Virus record (IMG/VR): IMGVR_UViG_3300028384_000482
Coordinates: 1-28,154 of that record
Reading direction: 5' to 3' (one strand)
DNA: 28,154 nucleotides
Source of the DNA: a virus
Below, piece by piece: positions 19,514 to 28,154 of this stretch. The position numbers and the translations under genes are program-made. Every line of letters starts with the position of its first letter. The stretch's first letter is position 1. Under the pieces are notes generated by a model, which was given only the letters and a program-made list of their open reading frames with translations, was not told where the DNA came from and ran no database searches.

Positions 19514-21323
19514 TTACATCACCCTGATAGCGGCTTGTCCACATGGTCAAGCTGTACTTTGTGCCACTGATTAGATCGGGAACCTCATGCCCGTGGGTTA
19601 CTTCTGAGGGCCACAATAAGCAACGCCCCTTGGGAACATTGATATTGGAAAAGTTTTGGCGCGGGAATATAACCTCGGCCCCTTCAAAATCCTCATTTAG
19701 CTTTACGCTACCCGTGACCAAAGACGCATCGGTGTGAAGTCCCAAAGATTTCTGCGTATCCACTGTGTACTTCATTGTGAACGCATCCCGCAGCCCAATG
19801 TGCTGCATCGGCACCCAATATTGTTCCGCGATCTTACCTAGCTTTTCGTGCCATAGCCTTTCGTATTCGTGCCATAGGCCAAGCTGACGAATGCGGATTT
19901 CCTGTGCGGGAAACTTATCGCCCTCCATCTGGCCCCAGTTTCCATAGCTTTCCGACTTGTGGATTAGAAACTCACACTGGCGATCCGTAAGAAAATCAGT
20001 GCAAAGAATATCTGGCCCGACTTCATCATATTCTAGCGTCAAGTAATATGGGCTAACAGGCTGTTCCTTTGGCTCAAGTCCGAATTGCGTAGACATTTCG
20101 ATAAAGAATGACTTTGCATCATCGCCACCGTTACCGTGATAAATACACCCGCAACAATTCGTTTCATCATTCCACAACTGACCATTCACAACCCGAATAT
20201 TGGGTTCATGGTTTTGGAAAATGTACGCCTCAACATCTAGCTTTACGGTGTAGGGGAAGCGATAGCCCTTATCGACTAACTTAGGGGGTAGTGTCTTTAG
20301 ATAGCGCAACTGACAATAAAGTTGATCGTCCTTATCTGCCTTATTGGGGGCATCCTGTGCAATGAAAGCGTGAAGTGCTTTAGCCGTGCCAATATAAAGG
20401 CCGCTGTTCAAATACTTATAGGGGGTTCCAGTGTCGGGCCATTTGTCCCGCATAAATTCATCATCAACCAAAGGCCAGTGATCGCGCTCCGCGCCAAACA
20501 CAATGTCCGCATCCATCTCGTAGTAGCGTTTTAAAACCTCAAGGGGACTATCCGCAAAGAACGTGTCATAACCATCCATGAACAGGACCACCGCATCCTC
20601 TGGAACTGTCGCCAGATATTCGTTGATCAACTGAATTTTGGGCATACCCGCTAGGCCAGTCATGGGATCACGCCACGGATGATCCTTACCTATGTTGTGA
20701 ACCGTCACGCCATATCGCGCAGCCGATTGCTCTAACGCCCACATCTTACTTTCTTCTGTCGCAACTGTGACAATGCGGAAATCTGTATCTTTGCCTTCTA
20801 GCATTTCTGTATCCTCGATTGTGGATGGCCTACTAGCCCGTGGGATTTGTTTAACACGCTCTGGCTCGTAGAAGTAATTTTTCTTTTCCATGAGTTTTTG
20901 CGGCACCCATTCATCAACTGGAATAATCGCATCCGCGAACCCGTCAATCAGATGCTTGGCTGTGCTTGGCGTGATCGCGTAGGCGTGACAGTTATACCAA
21001 TAACCCATGTCATTCCAACGATAACCAAGCCAAGCACTATCATAACCCTCTAGCTTGTGATCGACATGGTGAGGGTTAATCTCATCAAAAACCGCATCTT
21101 CTTCTAGGATTATGCCATTTATCCCTGTCGCCGCAATTTTGCGCCACGCCTCTAAATGGCTCACTGAGCAACCAAACTCACCCTTTAGCAATGGTCGCTT
21201 ATGTATTGGGTCCATCCAAGCTGTGTCGGGCTTGCATCCGCTCTGCCTTATAGCCGCATCCCAAGATAGATTACGCGCATCAAAGGCAGAACCGTGCAGA
21301 CTAATCTGGTAGATTATTGCCAC
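19506..21323 (-). CDS. Three-domain protein: GT25 glycosyltransferase, PLOD/LH3-like glycosyltransferase, 2OG-Fe(II) lysyl hydroxylase
   Basis: The 605-residue protein has three parts. Residues 1-175 resemble GT25 (COLGALT-like): KGEFGCSVSH at 47-56, ILEEDAVF at 72-79, VDEW at 136-139. Residues about 182-410 resemble the LH3/PLOD glycosyltransferase: VTVATEES at 185, FMDGYDTFF at 248-256 with D250 and D253, YLNSG at 304, KDDQLY at 331 and HGNG at 396-399. Residues about 430-600 resemble the lysyl-hydroxylase jelly roll: H530 and D532 in LHTDAS, distal H577 in THGHE, and K589 in GTKYSLT where PLODs have Arg. In animals these activities make glucosyl-galactosyl-hydroxylysine on collagen. The start is GTG with GAGGG upstream, overlapping the previous stop. 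Substrate is inferred from the collagen-like fibre in the same operon. Confidence 0.88.
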   Translation of the reverse strand: MAIIYQISLHGSAFDARNLSWDAAIRQSGCKPDTAWMDPIHKRPLLKGEFGCSVSHLEAWRKIAATGINGIILEEDAVFDEINPHHVDHKLEGYDSAWLGYRWNDMGYWYNCHAYAITPSTAKHLIDGFADAIIPVDEWVPQKLMEKKNYFYEPERVKQIPRASRPSTIEDTEMLEGKDTDFRIVTVATEESKMWALEQSAARYGVTVHNIGKDHPWRDPMTGLAGMPKIQLINEYLATVPEDAVVLFMDGYDTFFADSPLEVLKRYYEMDADIVFGAERDHWPLVDDEFMRDKWPDTGTPYKYLNSGLYIGTAKALHAFIAQDAPNKADKDDQLYCQLRYLKTLPPKLVDKGYRFPYTVKLDVEAYIFQNHEPNIRVVNGQLWNDETNCCGCIYHGNGGDDAKSFFIEMSTQFGLEPKEQPVSPYYLTLEYDEVGPDILCTDFLTDRQCEFLIHKSESYGNWGQMEGDKFPAQEIRIRQLGLWHEYERLWHEKLGKIAEQYWVPMQHIGLRDAFTMKYTVDTQKSLGLHTDASLVTGSVKLNEDFEGAEVIFPRQNFSNINVPKGRCLLWPSEVTHGHEVPDLISGTKYSLTMWTSRYQGDVNG

Positions 21324-21853
21324 TGCGGACCCTCAAACCAAGTCACAAGGGAATGCCGAACACCAGACGTTACTGGCAAAACCCTGTGCATAAGGTATGA
21401 GGGAAACGCAAGAACAGTGCCGCGTTGCTTGTATTCTGGCGGCAAAGCTGCGCCACCTAATTCAAAATCACCACCCTCATATTCATCGGGGTTACTAAGC
21501 TGAACTGTCAAAGATATTTTGCGATGAACCCGCAAAGGTGAAAACCAATCAACATCAGTGTGCCAATCGTAGTGACCCTGATCCTCGCCTTTGTATTTTG
21601 TATATTGGATTTCTGCATCGTTGTGGATATTGAAACCCCAATGACGATTTGCCTCGAAAGCAAACCCAAACAAATAATTGCGCAGCTCTAAATCATCGGT
21701 TAGCCATGCAACTTCCGATCTCCGCACCTGCGTGATCTCACCACCAAAAACACTCGCCGTGTGCTGCGCTTGGCTTTCACCTTGTCCAATTATGTTTTTA
21801 ATTCTTTGGTCGTTTACCGCACCGTTCCATATCATATATGGCATTTCAGGCAT
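21314..21853 (-). CDS. 2OG-Fe(II) oxygenase, PKHD/prolyl-hydroxylase-like (179 aa)
   Basis: The double-stranded beta-helix core carries HTD at 98-100 (in YDWHTDVDW), a distal His at 156 in FPSYLMHRV and Arg at 166 in SGVRHSL, which fit the Fe(II) and 2-oxoglutarate ligands. Segments KISLTVQLSNPDEYEGGDFE and TWFEGPQW are typical of PKHD-type hydroxylases. The start at 21853 overlaps the radical SAM gene stop by eight bases. It could hydroxylate Pro, Asn, Thr or another residue. In the collagen-like fibre no Pro is in the Y position that animal P4H uses, so the target is open. Confidence 0.88.
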   Translation of the reverse strand: MPEMPYMIWNGAVNDQRIKNIIGQGESQAQHTASVFGGEITQVRRSEVAWLTDDLELRNYLFGFAFEANRHWGFNIHNDAEIQYTKYKGEDQGHYDWHTDVDWFSPLRVHRKISLTVQLSNPDEYEGGDFELGGAALPPEYKQRGTVLAFPSYLMHRVLPVTSGVRHSLVTWFEGPQWQ

Positions 21854-22836
21854 TTGTTAATTCCTTCAAGTTGAAGTTTGTCCCATGCATCCGCCCATCT
21901 TGGGCATGATTAGAATATACCAATGTTTCAGGATCATCTAAAAGAAAATCACACTCTTGGCAGTAGCTAGGAAATTGCCCCCACTTATGACCCTCGCGCA
22001 ACGTCTCATATTTTTTGCCGAACCAAATATCTCGGACGCGCTTTTCATTCACATTCCCTAGACTTGCCTCTGCATCACGCCCCAAAACTTGACAGCATGG
22101 ATGCACAGTGCCGTTTGCTCTTATGACTATATCATTAGAGAAAGGGCGATTACACGAACTGACAAGCCCGCTGCGCGGCTTTGCGGGGGCATACGATCCA
22201 GACCAGTTGTGCATTTTCCAGATTTCGCACAATCCACCATTCGCAATCTTTAGATATTCTTGTGTTTCGTGCGCAACGTTATCGTTGTCCAATATGAGGT
22301 GATAGCTTGCGACCTTAGTGTGATCCGCATAATCACGCATCGCATACATGTTTTCGATAACCCAGTTAAACGATTGGCTCTGCATCCAATGCGCGTATGT
22401 CTCCGCATTGTAGCCGATGATCGAAAACCTATAGAAATCCAACCCTGCATCTACGCAATCGCGCATAAACTGACCGCGCATCTTTCTCCGCATTGTAGCC
22501 GATGATCGAAAACCTATAGAAATCCAACCCTGCATCTACGCAATCGCGCATAAACTGACCGCGCATCTTTAGGCCATTGGAAAAGATATAGACCGCCGCG
22601 CCTGTGGCCTTGGCTGTTTCGATATACCAAGGCAAATCCGAATTTAGGGTTGGCTCCCCTGATCCTTCTAGGTTTACGACTTTCGGGCTTGTTTGATTAA
22701 GAACGCTTTTGAACGTATCCCTGTCCATCTTTACAAGGAAATCAGGATCACGCCCTGTAGATTGCGGACACATATTGCAAGAATAGTTGCACGATCCATT
22801 TACCTCTATAACCGCACGATCAAATATCAATGGCAT
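21846..22836 (-). pseudogene. Radical SAM/SPASM protein disrupted by an 85-bp tandem duplication
   Basis: The N-terminal part has the cluster motif CNYSCNMC (C16, C20, C23 from the ATG at 22836), then VVNLEGSGEPTLNSDL. The C-terminal part, in another frame, has SCNRPFSNDIVIRANGTVHP, CCQVLG and YCQECDF, a SPASM-like iron-sulfur region. The frames are joined only if one of the two identical 85-base copies at 22401-22570 is removed. Without the duplication the gene would encode 302 residues and no stop would interrupt it. As it stands, translation from 22836 ends after a garbled tail at 22429. It may be a real phase-variable allele, a mutation, or an assembly error. The intact enzyme would probably modify a peptide or sugar by a radical mechanism. 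Confidence 0.85.
22401..22570. repeat. Perfect 85-bp tandem duplication
   Basis: 22401-22485 and 22486-22570 are identical, base for base. 85 is not a multiple of three, so the second copy shifts the reading frame of the radical SAM gene. Both copies encode the segment around MRGQFMRDCVDAGLDFYRFS. Confidence 0.97.
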
Positions 22837-23731
22837 CACCTAGCTGCGTAAGAAAAGCAACATCAGGCCGCTTGTAGCATGTCTTGCATGGCTCAAATGT
22901 TCTGCGCCCATTCATCAGTTCTGTGCGATACGCCCGCAAGTCTGGGTCGTTGTTCCAGAAGTCTTTCATTGAAACATCGTGAATGTTAGTGAAGTGATCT
23001 GTTTTGCGCCAATCATTACAGCACAGGACATAATCACCATCCCAATTCACATAGATCATGTTGAACGGCTTGTGGCATATGCGGCCCCATTTAGGATGCC
23101 CTTTGTATGCATTACGATTGATATTTTCATCTGGGACAGAACCGCCGCGATTGTTTAGAATGCGGAACCTTTTGGGATTGGCAAAAACATTTTTTGTAGT
23201 CCGATCCGAAACCCGTATTTTATTGTATTTGGCTTTCGCCTCGTCAAAGCTAATCTTGCTTTCATCATAGACACTAAAATTTACGTTGTCACATTTTTGG
23301 TATAAGTCATAATACTGATCAATCCGTGATCCGTTTGTGCTTACCTTGATCCACAAATGGGGAATAACAGTATCACGCATATGAAGCGCATATTCTAAGA
23401 TTTCCCTAAATTGTGGATGCAATGCGGGTTCGCCCCGACCCGCAAAATGCAGCCTGAACTTATCTGGCGGCTCAAGCCATAAACTCCCATCAATGTTATC
23501 ACTCCATCCATTTCTGTCTTTAAAATCAAACGTGGCTATTTCATCCAGTATCAACTTGAAAGTATCCAGTGACATGTGTTGATTGAGGTTCGGATAACCA
23601 TGCGCTCGCGGGCAAAAGCCACACTTCATGTTGCATAATTCCGTCAAGTGAACTTCAACGCACCAAATGAAATCATCCATTTTTAGCATAGACGGCGAAA
23701 GTTCTTGATTATGACTTGCGGTGTAATCCAT
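22820..23731 (-). CDS. Radical SAM/SPASM protein (303 aa)
   Basis: The CX3CX2C motif is C33, C37, C40 (LCNMKCGFC), binding the SAM-cleaving [4Fe-4S] cluster. RLHFAGRGEPALHPQF is the usual GGEP-type region. The C-terminus has SPASM-like Cys (ICHKPFNMIYVNWDGDYVLC, CNDW, CKTCYKR) for auxiliary clusters. A start at ATG 23731 overlaps the upstream gene by 23 bases. Similar proteins occur in peptide-modification and polysaccharide gene sets; here the substrate may be the fibre or a nucleotide sugar (inference). It is the intact paralogue-like partner of the broken gene just downstream. Confidence 0.9.
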   Translation of the reverse strand: MDYTASHNQELSPSMLKMDDFIWCVEVHLTELCNMKCGFCPRAHGYPNLNQHMSLDTFKLILDEIATFDFKDRNGWSDNIDGSLWLEPPDKFRLHFAGRGEPALHPQFREILEYALHMRDTVIPHLWIKVSTNGSRIDQYYDLYQKCDNVNFSVYDESKISFDEAKAKYNKIRVSDRTTKNVFANPKRFRILNNRGGSVPDENINRNAYKGHPKWGRICHKPFNMIYVNWDGDYVLCCNDWRKTDHFTNIHDVSMKDFWNNDPDLRAYRTELMNGRRTFEPCKTCYKRPDVAFLTQLGDAIDI

Positions 23732-24617
23732 GTTTTGCTGTGACCTTCCATGTTAAAAGTTCGTGATCCGACATGCCGATTTCATACAAACCTTGTCTAA
23801 TCTGCAAATGTTCTTTGTAGCGATCAAGCGATAAGTCCACGACAACCACATTGTAATACCAAGTGATCCACTTATCCACCATCGAATGATCAAGTGTCTT
23901 TGGCTGATAGTCATGCGAAACGCTATCGAAACAATCAATCAGATCAATCAGGACAGTTGGGCTAGTGTGAAAAAACGCTTTGCCCTTTATTGCGGCCCAA
24001 AGTCCCAAGCTACTATCGGGGCTATATGCAAATTCACATTGATCAATCATACTAAACGCATCAGCATCGCCATAATACAAAACCGTGTATTCACTGACAT
24101 ACCCGTTACTCGCAGCAATCGACCAAAACTTTTCTATGTCACGCTTGCTTTGACGGGGGTGAGGCTTGAATAAAGTGTAGGTTTTGCTGATCGTCGCATA
24201 TTTCAAGCATTCGATTGTCGCCGCAAACAATCGGGGCCAAATATCTCCCATTAAGCAAAGCGCATAATTTCGATCTGGTTTAAACGCTACACCGCCATAG
24301 CGTGATGCAACGCCTTTGGATCGGTAGATGCTCACAACGTCCTGATCTATTTTTGCATTCATCCAATCCGCATCATCACGTTTTGGAAATTGTTTGATAT
24401 AGCGCAACCGAGTAAACCGTGCATGATGATCAATCCCGTATCCGTGTTGCAACATAAGCTGTGAACTTGGCGTAGGTGCCGCCTTGCAATAATCAACCAA
24501 CTTACGCATGGTCGGTATGCGAACCGATAGATTAGCCTCGCCTTGTCTGTTCTTAATCCACTGCGCAAACCAATCATCATAAATTGATCGCTCGCGCGGC
24601 GGGAACAAAAGGGCCAT
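23709..24617 (-). CDS. Kps/capsule-synthesis-like glycosyltransferase (302 aa)
   Basis: The protein looks like a GT-B fold related to Capsule_synth (KpsC/KpsS) proteins: KTYTLFKPHPRQSKRDIEKF with the K-x-HP motif at residues 151-154, then QCEFAYSPDSSLGLWAAIKG, the typical acceptor/nucleotide region. The ATG at 24617 overlaps the stop of the previous gene (TAATG), better than the upstream start at 24650. The gene is a diverged tandem paralogue of 24617-25591. KpsC/S enzymes transfer Kdo, and a kdsB gene is in this window, so a Kdo or related sugar donor is a reasonable guess. It is not proven. Confidence 0.75.
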   Translation of the reverse strand: MALLFPPRERSIYDDWFAQWIKNRQGEANLSVRIPTMRKLVDYCKAAPTPSSQLMLQHGYGIDHHARFTRLRYIKQFPKRDDADWMNAKIDQDVVSIYRSKGVASRYGGVAFKPDRNYALCLMGDIWPRLFAATIECLKYATISKTYTLFKPHPRQSKRDIEKFWSIAASNGYVSEYTVLYYGDADAFSMIDQCEFAYSPDSSLGLWAAIKGKAFFHTSPTVLIDLIDCFDSVSHDYQPKTLDHSMVDKWITWYYNVVVVDLSLDRYKEHLQIRQGLYEIGMSDHELLTWKVTAKHGLHRKS

Positions 24618-25591
24618 TAATGAAACCCTGCATTTTTTGTAAATTCCCACGAATACAAATCATCGTCTGTGTATCCTTGCAAATACAAATCGCGCCTACG
24701 ATTTAGCTTCCACTCGAAATTTTCTGCGTGGAAATCATTGACGCAAGTATTCCAATACCAAGTAAGCCAACGAATTTGATCAGAGACCGATACCGCCGAA
24801 ACGTCCAAAACGCTTTCATCCAACTTTTTATAATCCATCAACGGAACGATGTCGCTTATCATGCATCTACGCAAATTCACGGCGGGCTTGTTATGCAACA
24901 TTGCCTGTAGTGTCATTGCGCTATCCACTGATATGAGCATGTCACATTGAGAAACCATTGACGTTGAGTTGTAATTTTCAACGGGGAAATGCGTGTATTC
25001 GCTCGTCATGCCGCTGCGCTCCATCACCGACCAAAACTTATCATAATCACGCGGGGTTTGGCTTTGACTGGATGAGGCGGGGTGCCTCTTGAACACGGTG
25101 TATGTTTTTGTCGTTGTCGCCCACTCTACCAATGCTACGCTCTGGTGATAATCTTTGGGGTAAACAAACTGCAATGGAACAAGCACATAAGGACGCTCTT
25201 TCACCCACACATCATCCGTTTGCAAATACCGATCATTTGAGCGGCCCAGATAATCTTGGTAAATCTGTTCATCTGATGTTGCATTTTTCCAATCATCGGA
25301 CGCTTTATATAAACCCGATGTCGTTAATGCTTTGTAAAAGCGCAAATGTTCAAACGCACCAAACCCCCCCATGAACCTGTAATCAGGGGTCATGTTTTCG
25401 AACGTCTCGAATGTGGTGATTTCACCGCTTTCCTTATACCATTCGCCCGATATTTCTAAGCATCTGCGAATTGTCGGAACAAGGTGCATCTTTTCAGCGT
25501 TGTGCTTTCGCGCCTCTATCCACTGCCTAAGCCACGTGTCAGCATTAAAATTTCTTACCAAAGCCAAACGCGATCCTTTGATTTCTTGCAT
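24617..25591 (-). CDS. Kps/capsule-synthesis-like glycosyltransferase, tandem paralogue (324 aa)
   Basis: The central and C-terminal parts parallel the following gene: TKTYTVFKRHPASSSQSQTP with K-x-HP-like KRHP at 168-171, DYDKFWSVMERSGMTSEYTH and QCDMLISVDSAMTLQAMLHN. The N-terminus (LRQWIEARKHNAEKM, VPTIRRCLEISGEWY) also matches in pattern. The ATG at 25591 overlaps the previous gene by 47 bases without a good ribosome site; a TTG near 25561 is possible. It is predicted to be cytoplasmic. The two transferases may act in sequence or as a pair on one acceptor (inference). Confidence 0.75.
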   Translation of the reverse strand: MQEIKGSRLALVRNFNADTWLRQWIEARKHNAEKMHLVPTIRRCLEISGEWYKESGEITTFETFENMTPDYRFMGGFGAFEHLRFYKALTTSGLYKASDDWKNATSDEQIYQDYLGRSNDRYLQTDDVWVKERPYVLVPLQFVYPKDYHQSVALVEWATTTKTYTVFKRHPASSSQSQTPRDYDKFWSVMERSGMTSEYTHFPVENYNSTSMVSQCDMLISVDSAMTLQAMLHNKPAVNLRRCMISDIVPLMDYKKLDESVLDVSAVSVSDQIRWLTWYWNTCVNDFHAENFEWKLNRRRDLYLQGYTDDDLYSWEFTKNAGFH

Positions 25592-26063
25592 ATACTGAGT
25601 GCCACAGCGGGTTTCGTGATCTGATCTTGAAACGGCGACATGTCCACCCTTCCGCGCTGTCCTCGCTTACTTGCTGCTCACCATTTTCGTCAATGTATTT
25701 AAAAACACCGCCGCCTTTTGTGTAATACACACGCCAACCTTTGTGATTGGAATTGGTATGCCAAGTCATTTGCGTAGATGCCGCCATGATATTGAAGTTC
25801 GAACACCACCCGTAGCCCATACTTTCGCAAATTCGAGAAAGGTCAAAGTTCATGTCTTTGCCTATCCCATTTTCATTAACATAGCGTTGTTCTATACCTC
25901 CATTCCCATAAGGAATATCCATATGCGGCAACGGTCGCTCAAGGAATTTTTCGTAAGTAATTGTTTTTTTGGCTGTGGGGTAAACCAAATCCGCCTTATA
26001 TTTTTCTAAAAAGCCCTCTAGCTTTTTGACCACATCGCCGTCTGGCGCGAGTAATTCAATCAT
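25545..26063 (-). CDS. Hypothetical protein, possible cupin/2OG-oxygenase-like fold (172 aa)
   Basis: A jelly-roll-like C-terminal half reads MTWHTNSNHKGWRVYYTKGG, FKYIDENGEQ, then NPLWHSVYARNQRIAFGFGK. The spacing H102-x-N104 ... H155 ... R163 resembles the Fe(II)/2OG pattern, but with Asn where Asp or Glu normally binds iron. So it is either a hydroxylase with an unusual ligand or a non-catalytic relative. The N-terminus is helical. The start overlaps the previous stop by four bases (ATGA). Its place among modifying enzymes supports a role in fibre or sugar modification, without proof. Confidence 0.55.
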   Translation of the reverse strand: MIELLAPDGDVVKKLEGFLEKYKADLVYPTAKKTITYEKFLERPLPHMDIPYGNGGIEQRYVNENGIGKDMNFDLSRICESMGYGWCSNFNIMAASTQMTWHTNSNHKGWRVYYTKGGGVFKYIDENGEQQVSEDSAEGWTCRRFKIRSRNPLWHSVYARNQRIAFGFGKKF

Positions 26064-26482
26064 AGCGCGTCACACATCTCCAGTAGTTTCCGCTTTTCTG
26101 CGTTATCAATAACATCATCGTCCAACATTCTATCAATAACATGGCGCGGAACCCAAGGCTGTAGTATTTCCACCACTTCCTCAAAATTCTCGGGACGATC
26201 CAACTCGTCTAGCGGGGCATACATTTGCAAGTAATCAATCGCAATTCTGATGTGCCGCTTGGAACCGTGACGATACATGTCCTCTCGGATGCCTACGGTC
26301 CCATCATCTAAAATCCAAAGGTCTTCTTCTTCATCCTCACAACCTTGTGGCAATGGAATTGGGTTTTCAAAAAATTTTTCTTGAACGCCCTTTCCGATCT
26401 TTTCTACCTCACTCGGTGCTAAACGCCCATTATCTGAACGATAAGCAAGACTGTTATCTGAATTGAAATAATACCACGGCAT
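26060..26482 (-). CDS. Hypothetical acidic protein next to the fibre gene (140 aa)
   Basis: The ATG at 26482 lies ten bases after the fibre stop and follows TAGGGGGA. The protein starts MPWYYFNSDNSLAYRSDNGR, has an acidic middle (PQGCEDEEEDLWILDDGTVG) and a helical C-terminus (EEVVEILQPWVPRHVIDRML, AEKRKLLEMC). A longer frame from 26572 would overlap the fibre gene. The gene directly after a phage fibre often encodes a fibre-assembly or chaperone protein, so that role is possible. I recognise no family. Confidence 0.7.
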   Translation of the reverse strand: MPWYYFNSDNSLAYRSDNGRLAPSEVEKIGKGVQEKFFENPIPLPQGCEDEEEDLWILDDGTVGIREDMYRHGSKRHIRIAIDYLQMYAPLDELDRPENFEEVVEILQPWVPRHVIDRMLDDDVIDNAEKRKLLEMCDAL

Positions 26483-26492
26483 TTCATTCCCC

Positions 26493-28154
<1,662 letters not shown>

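Noticed and set aside
22250-22450. A 66-codon minus-strand frame starting in the duplicated segment
   Set aside because: It is a by-product of the 85-bp duplication and repeats part of the radical SAM gene out of frame.

Overview
This window looks like part of a tailed double-stranded DNA phage, or a closely related prophage, most likely infecting an alphaproteobacterium. The evidence is an HK97-type portal, large and small terminase subunits, an O-like replication initiator, an SSB with an acidic tail, a RusA nuclease, a holin that resembles the three-TM holin family of Rhodobacterales gene transfer agents, a GH19 endolysin, tail-fibre type genes and no cellular housekeeping genes. The host assignment is inference.

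Layout. Positions 1-4525 are on the minus strand: portal (its 3' end lies outside the window), TerL, TerS, a small gene behind a terminator-like leader, and two replication genes. The initiator gene carries tandem repeats that look like an in-gene origin. Positions 4526-4889 are a non-coding divergent control region. From 4890 to 12521 genes run on the plus strand: a recombination/replication set (frameshifted annealing protein, SSB, NinB/DUF1367-like protein, HNH protein, with RusA inserted on the opposite strand), then an array of very small genes. That array is driven by near-identical sigma70-type promoters and separated by GC-rich tetraloop hairpins. Three small HTH proteins, a CMP-Kdo synthetase (kdsB) and a structured intergenic element close this arm.

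From 12522 to the right edge everything is on the minus strand, so transcription enters from beyond the right edge. In transcription order it holds a collagen-like fibre protein, two small genes, two Kps-like glycosyltransferases, two radical SAM/SPASM proteins, a 2OG-Fe(II) oxygenase, a three-domain glycosyltransferase/lysyl-hydroxylase protein, an FkbM methyltransferase, a fibre-like protein made of 23-residue repeats, a BppU-like protein, candidate spanins, exported and membrane proteins, the holin, the endolysin and a last small gene. Neighbouring genes mostly overlap by a few bases, which suggests translational coupling.

The most striking content is at 18965-28154. A fibre with 136 uninterrupted Gly-X-Y triplets, in which lysine occurs only in position Y, shares an operon with one polypeptide. 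That polypeptide joins a GT25 (COLGALT-like) domain, a PLOD/LH3-like glycosyltransferase domain and an LH-type 2OG-Fe(II) lysyl hydroxylase domain. In animals these three activities build glucosyl-galactosyl-hydroxylysine on collagen. I infer a phage-encoded system for modifying collagen-like tail fibres. Two further sugar genes (Kps-like transferases) and kdsB suggest that Kdo or a related sugar may also be involved. One radical SAM gene in the cluster is broken by a perfect 85-bp tandem duplication.
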